Source: an uncultured Clostridia bacterium (GTDB lineage Bacteria > Bacillota > Clostridia > TANB77 > CAG-508). Taken from it: 15,479 bases of DNA. Below the pieces are notes generated by a model. It made no database searches. It was not told the DNA's origin and was given only the letters and a program-made list of their open reading frames with translations. The DNA lies in assembly GCA_944390505.1 (NCBI GenBank), contig CALXQF010000018.1:1-15479 (forward strand). Direction: 5' to 3'. The translations under genes were made by a program, and so were the position numbers. Shown here piece after piece: positions 12,879 to 15,479 of this stretch (positions are counted from its first letter, which is position 1; each line of letters opens with the position of its first letter).

Positions 12879-13472
12879 ATGAGTGAAGTAAGTAAAAAAA
12901 GTGTTTTAATAAGATATAAATTAAAACAATTACGATTAAGCAAAGGATACACACAAACTAAAATAGCAGAAGTACTAGGCGTGTCTCCACAACATTATGG
13001 AACATTAGAGAGAGGAATTAATTCTTTTTCCTTAGATAATATTTTAAAATTGTGTGATTTTTATAATGTAACTATCATGAGCATTTTAGGGGAATTAAGA
13101 AAAGTAGATAGAAAAAGAAAAAAAGAATGTGAAAAATTAGTGAACCAAATACAAGAATTAGGTGAGGAACATCAAGAGGTTGTTTCTCATATGGTTGACT
13201 ATTATAGGCAATTAGAAAGAAAAAGCATGCACCAAAATATTATTATGAATAAGAATAATAAAAAACTTAATTTTCAACAAGAAGAGGATGAAGAGGAGTT
13301 ACAAGAACTGATTGAAAATTTGGAACAAGAAATCAAACAGCAAGAGACAATGATAGGAAGAAGGCAAAAAGAAAATAAAAAAAGGAAAACTACCAAAAAG
13401 AAAAAAGAAGTTTTGCGACAAGATAAAACAATTCAAAAGAAAGAAGTAGAACAGCCAAAAGAACAAAAATAA
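12879..13472 (+). CDS. XRE-family DNA-binding regulator with charged coiled-coil tail
   Basis: Residues 11-65 form a Cro/C1-type helix-turn-helix: YKLKQLRLSKGYTQTKIAEV, then LGVSPQHYGTLERGINSFSL as the recognition region, then a dimer-type helix with LKLCDFYNVTIMSIL. After residue 75 the protein is almost entirely Lys, Glu, Gln and Arg, first helical coiled coil (to about 160) and then a very basic tail (KKRKTTKKKK). It probably binds an operator as a dimer and may use the tail for nonspecific DNA contact. It lies 77 bases before the GH18 gene, in the same direction, and its target is unknown. The start is supported by AGGTGA. Confidence 0.85.
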   Translation: MSEVSKKSVLIRYKLKQLRLSKGYTQTKIAEVLGVSPQHYGTLERGINSFSLDNILKLCDFYNVTIMSILGELRKVDRKRKKECEKLVNQIQELGEEHQEVVSHMVDYYRQLERKSMHQNIIMNKNNKKLNFQQEEDEEELQELIENLEQEIKQQETMIGRRQKENKKRKTTKKKKEVLRQDKTIQKKEVEQPKEQK

Positions 13473-13486
13473 TATAATAAAAAGTA

Positions 13487-13515
13487 TTCACTAAAATAGA
13501 AAACTATGATATAGT
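13487..13515 (+). promoter_or_regulatory. Candidate promoter of the GH18 gene
   Basis: TTCACT (13487-13492) and TATAGT (13510-13515) are 17 bases apart, in the short gap after the regulator gene. An AAGGAG ribosome binding site (13531-13536) and ATG at 13550 follow. Confidence 0.4.
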
Positions 13516-13549
13516 AATAACAGAACTTTTTAAGGAGAAATGTAAAAAT

Positions 13550-15205
13550 ATGAGGAAGATACTAATTGTTATTATTTTAGCTATTTCTATTATAGGGTTA
13601 TTTTATTTAGTAAGTAATAATTATGTAAAAGACGAAATGACAGATAAAACTAATTTTATTATCAATAATAATAATGTAACTACTAGTTTAAAGCATGATC
13701 TTTTGTTGCAAGATGGAGTAGTATATATTTCTATGGATGACATTAGCAACTTCTTTGATAATACAATTACTTATGACGAAGAGTATGATCATATTATTAC
13801 CTGTTCTGAAAAGAAAACGGCGAGTATACCAATAGGAGAAAATGTTATTCAAATTAATAGTGCTAATCTAACATTAAAAGCAGGTGTTATAGAAAAAGAT
13901 AATACTTACTATATTCCTATTTCAGAACTAGGAGATGTGTATAATATTAGTACTACTTACATAGAAGGAACCAATATCGTAACAGTGGATTCTTTAGACA
14001 GAGAATATTCAATTGCTACTACAACTAAAAATGTATCTGTGAAATATAAACCAACTACATTTTCTAGAACAGTAGCAAAAGTAGAACAAGGAAGTACTCT
14101 AATTATTGCAAATAGAAGTGAATTTCCAGTACCAGATGGATGGACAAGGGTTAGAACAGAAGATGGAATTTTAGGCTATGCAAAACTAAACCAAATGGGA
14201 GAGATTAATCAAATCCGTAGTAATATGGAGGAGGAAAAACCAATAGATGGTAAAGTAAGTTTGGTGTGGGATTACTATTCAATATATGTTTATGCACCAG
14301 ATAGAGAAGAAACTACCGTAGATGGAGTTAATGTAGTATCACCAACATTTTTCAGAGTTGGTGAAGGGGGAGAAGTATTAACTAATATTGAAGAACAAGG
14401 GCAAAGTTATATTCAATGGGCAAAACAAAATAATTATGAAATTTGGCCAATGATTTCTAACGAAAACTTAAGTATGGACAATCTTTCTACTATACTCAGA
14501 GATTATAAAACAAGAGAAAAGCTAATTAATGAAATTATAGATAATATTGTAACTTATCAGTTAGATGGGGTTAATATTGACTTTGAAGGAATGCATGAAG
14601 AAGACAAGGATTATTTTTCTCGTTTCCTTATAGAATTAGAACCACGCCTCAATGAAATAGGAGTAACATTATCAGTAGATGTAACAGCACCAGACGGAGC
14701 ACCGGATTGGTCCTTATGTTATGATAGATATACAATTGCAAAAGTAGCAGATTATATTATTTTTATGGCTTATGACCAGTATGGAGCATCTTCAACAGAA
14801 GCTGGAACAACTGCTGGTTGCGGATGGGTAGAAGAAAATATTCAAAAGTTTTTAGGACAAGAGGCTGTACCAGCAGAAAAATTGATTTTGGCAATTCCAT
14901 TTTATACAAGACTTTGGGAAGAGGTAGATGGAGAAGTTATAGAAAAACCTACTGTAAGTATGAAAAATGTGGAAGAAGTTTTACCAGATAGTGTGGAAAG
15001 AAAGTGGGACGAGAACTTGAAACAATATTATGTAGAATATGTAGAAGATGGTTCAACTTATAAAATGTGGATAGAAGATGAAAAATCTATTGAAGCAAAA
15101 TTAAACTTAATTGAAGAATACAATTTGGCAGGAGCAGCTTTTTGGGAAAAAGACATGGAAGATTCTACAATATGGAGCCTTATTTCTGAAAAATTAGGAG
15201 TTTAA
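13550..15205 (+). CDS. Membrane-anchored GH18 glycosidase, probable spore/cell-wall lytic enzyme
   Basis: This is a 551-aa protein with an N-terminal signal anchor (residues 4-22, ILIVIILAISIIGLFYLV). It then has a copper-amine-oxidase-N-like beta domain (about 35-150, with LQDGVVYISMDDI and YYIPISEL motifs). A bacterial SH3-like domain follows (about 153-222), then a glycosyl hydrolase family 18 barrel (about 235-551). The catalytic motif DGVNIDFE lies at 339-346 with Glu346 as acid/base. The third position is Asn rather than the Asp of chitinases, as is common in cortex-lytic GH18 enzymes such as YaaH and YdhD. Other barrel signatures are FMAYDQYGASS and ILAIPFYTRLW. This layout is found in sporulating Clostridia and points to peptidoglycan, perhaps cortex, as substrate. 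A terminator follows at 15232-15277. Confidence 0.9.
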   Translation: MRKILIVIILAISIIGLFYLVSNNYVKDEMTDKTNFIINNNNVTTSLKHDLLLQDGVVYISMDDISNFFDNTITYDEEYDHIITCSEKKTASIPIGENVIQINSANLTLKAGVIEKDNTYYIPISELGDVYNISTTYIEGTNIVTVDSLDREYSIATTTKNVSVKYKPTTFSRTVAKVEQGSTLIIANRSEFPVPDGWTRVRTEDGILGYAKLNQMGEINQIRSNMEEEKPIDGKVSLVWDYYSIYVYAPDREETTVDGVNVVSPTFFRVGEGGEVLTNIEEQGQSYIQWAKQNNYEIWPMISNENLSMDNLSTILRDYKTREKLINEIIDNIVTYQLDGVNIDFEGMHEEDKDYFSRFLIELEPRLNEIGVTLSVDVTAPDGAPDWSLCYDRYTIAKVADYIIFMAYDQYGASSTEAGTTAGCGWVEENIQKFLGQEAVPAEKLILAIPFYTRLWEEVDGEVIEKPTVSMKNVEEVLPDSVERKWDENLKQYYVEYVEDGSTYKMWIEDEKSIEAKLNLIEEYNLAGAAFWEKDMEDSTIWSLISEKLGV

Positions 15206-15231
15206 GTAAAAAAAGAAAGTGATAAAAAAGA

Positions 15232-15277
15232 AAATACTACAATATAATAGAACAAGCTATTATATTGTGGTATTTTT
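15232..15277 (+). terminator. Intrinsic terminator of the GH18 gene
   Basis: Bases 15232-15250 pair with 15257-15275 over 19 positions with a single G-U, a 6-base loop (AACAAG) and a T-run through 15279. It lies 27 bases after the stop. Confidence 0.88.
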
Positions 15278-15348
15278 TTATGAATGCTTTCGAAAATAGT
15301 TTTTATGGGGTTATAAGGAATAAAAGTAATGATAGTGAGGTGATTTTT

Positions 15349-15479
15349 TTGCTGGGATATGTAAAATTAAAAGATACTAATGAAGAACTTTATGAAAGTG
15401 ACTTATTACAACAATTACATAAAAATAGTTCAGCTTTTCAAAAAATTCAATATTGGTTATGCTATGCCTATTTTCAATT
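15349..15479 (+). CDS. Start of an unidentified gene, truncated by the window edge
   Basis: TTG at 15349 follows GAGGTGA (15337-15343) at 5 bases and opens a frame that stays open to the window end. It reads (M)LGYVKLKDTNEELYESDLL, then QQLHKNSSAFQKIQYWL and CYAYFQ. About 43 residues are visible. The L-G-Y-V-K opening recalls a Clostridia family of uncharacterised proteins beginning with F-G-Y-V-R/K, but the rest does not clearly support that, so no function is given. The TTG start is inferred only from the ribosome binding site. Confidence 0.5.
   Translation, partial: MLGYVKLKDTNEELYESDLLQQLHKNSSAFQKIQYWLCYAYFQ

Noticed and set aside
1..15479. CRISPR arrays, tRNA or rRNA genes
   Set aside because: No regularly spaced repeats, no cloverleaf-like sequences and no rRNA-like conserved blocks were found.

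Overview
The window is AT-rich (roughly 30% G+C) and uses the standard genetic code. It carries a spoVAC-spoVAD-spoVAE sporulation operon, Gram-positive style ribosomal-protein leaders and strong Shine-Dalgarno sequences. This fits an endospore-forming Bacillota of the Clostridia, probably an uncultured gut-type lineage. No species can be named from the sequence alone.

Layout. Bases 1-1227 hold a REP-like palindrome, a consensus sigma-A promoter and an unrecognised 236-aa protein. Bases 1228-2946 encode a CoA-disulfide-reductase-type flavoprotein with a C-terminal rhodanese domain, convergent with the rplM-rpsI operon (3020-3863, minus strand). The two units share a hairpin terminator. Bases 4312-5803 hold a long prepilin-like gene with a C-type-lectin/FGE-like C-terminus. 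Bases 5801-7469 hold a hairpin-rich tail, a regulated leader and the infC-rpmI-rplT operon. A second, short prepilin-like gene (8021-8566) is followed by a complete but frameshifted IS4-like element (8567-10098). Bases 10133-12453 (minus strand) hold a dodecin gene followed by spoVAC, spoVAD and spoVAE. An XRE-type regulator and a membrane-anchored GH18 glycosidase follow on the plus strand, and a truncated gene runs off the right edge.

Most interesting region. The last ~190 bases of the 4312-5803 gene switch abruptly from about 33% to about 55% G+C and fall to about 12% adenine (hand counts). They encode a C-type-lectin ending in G-F-R-P-V-L and are followed by two perfect small hairpins. 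This is what the variable region (VR) of a diversity-generating retroelement (DGR) looks like. No reverse transcriptase or template repeat is in the window, so if the reading is right the target is remote from its DGR core. The same gene carries a +1 frameshift and two in-frame stops in an otherwise well-kept frame, so this copy looks recently silenced or is a non-expressed reservoir.

Other points. infC appears to start at an AUC codon behind a leader with a terminator/antiterminator pair. A decayed MutS-domain-I-like remnant lies upstream of dodecin. The IS inserted at TTAA exactly between the second prepilin gene and its terminator. The IS also carries a 13-bp hairpin that would hide the transposase ribosome binding site.
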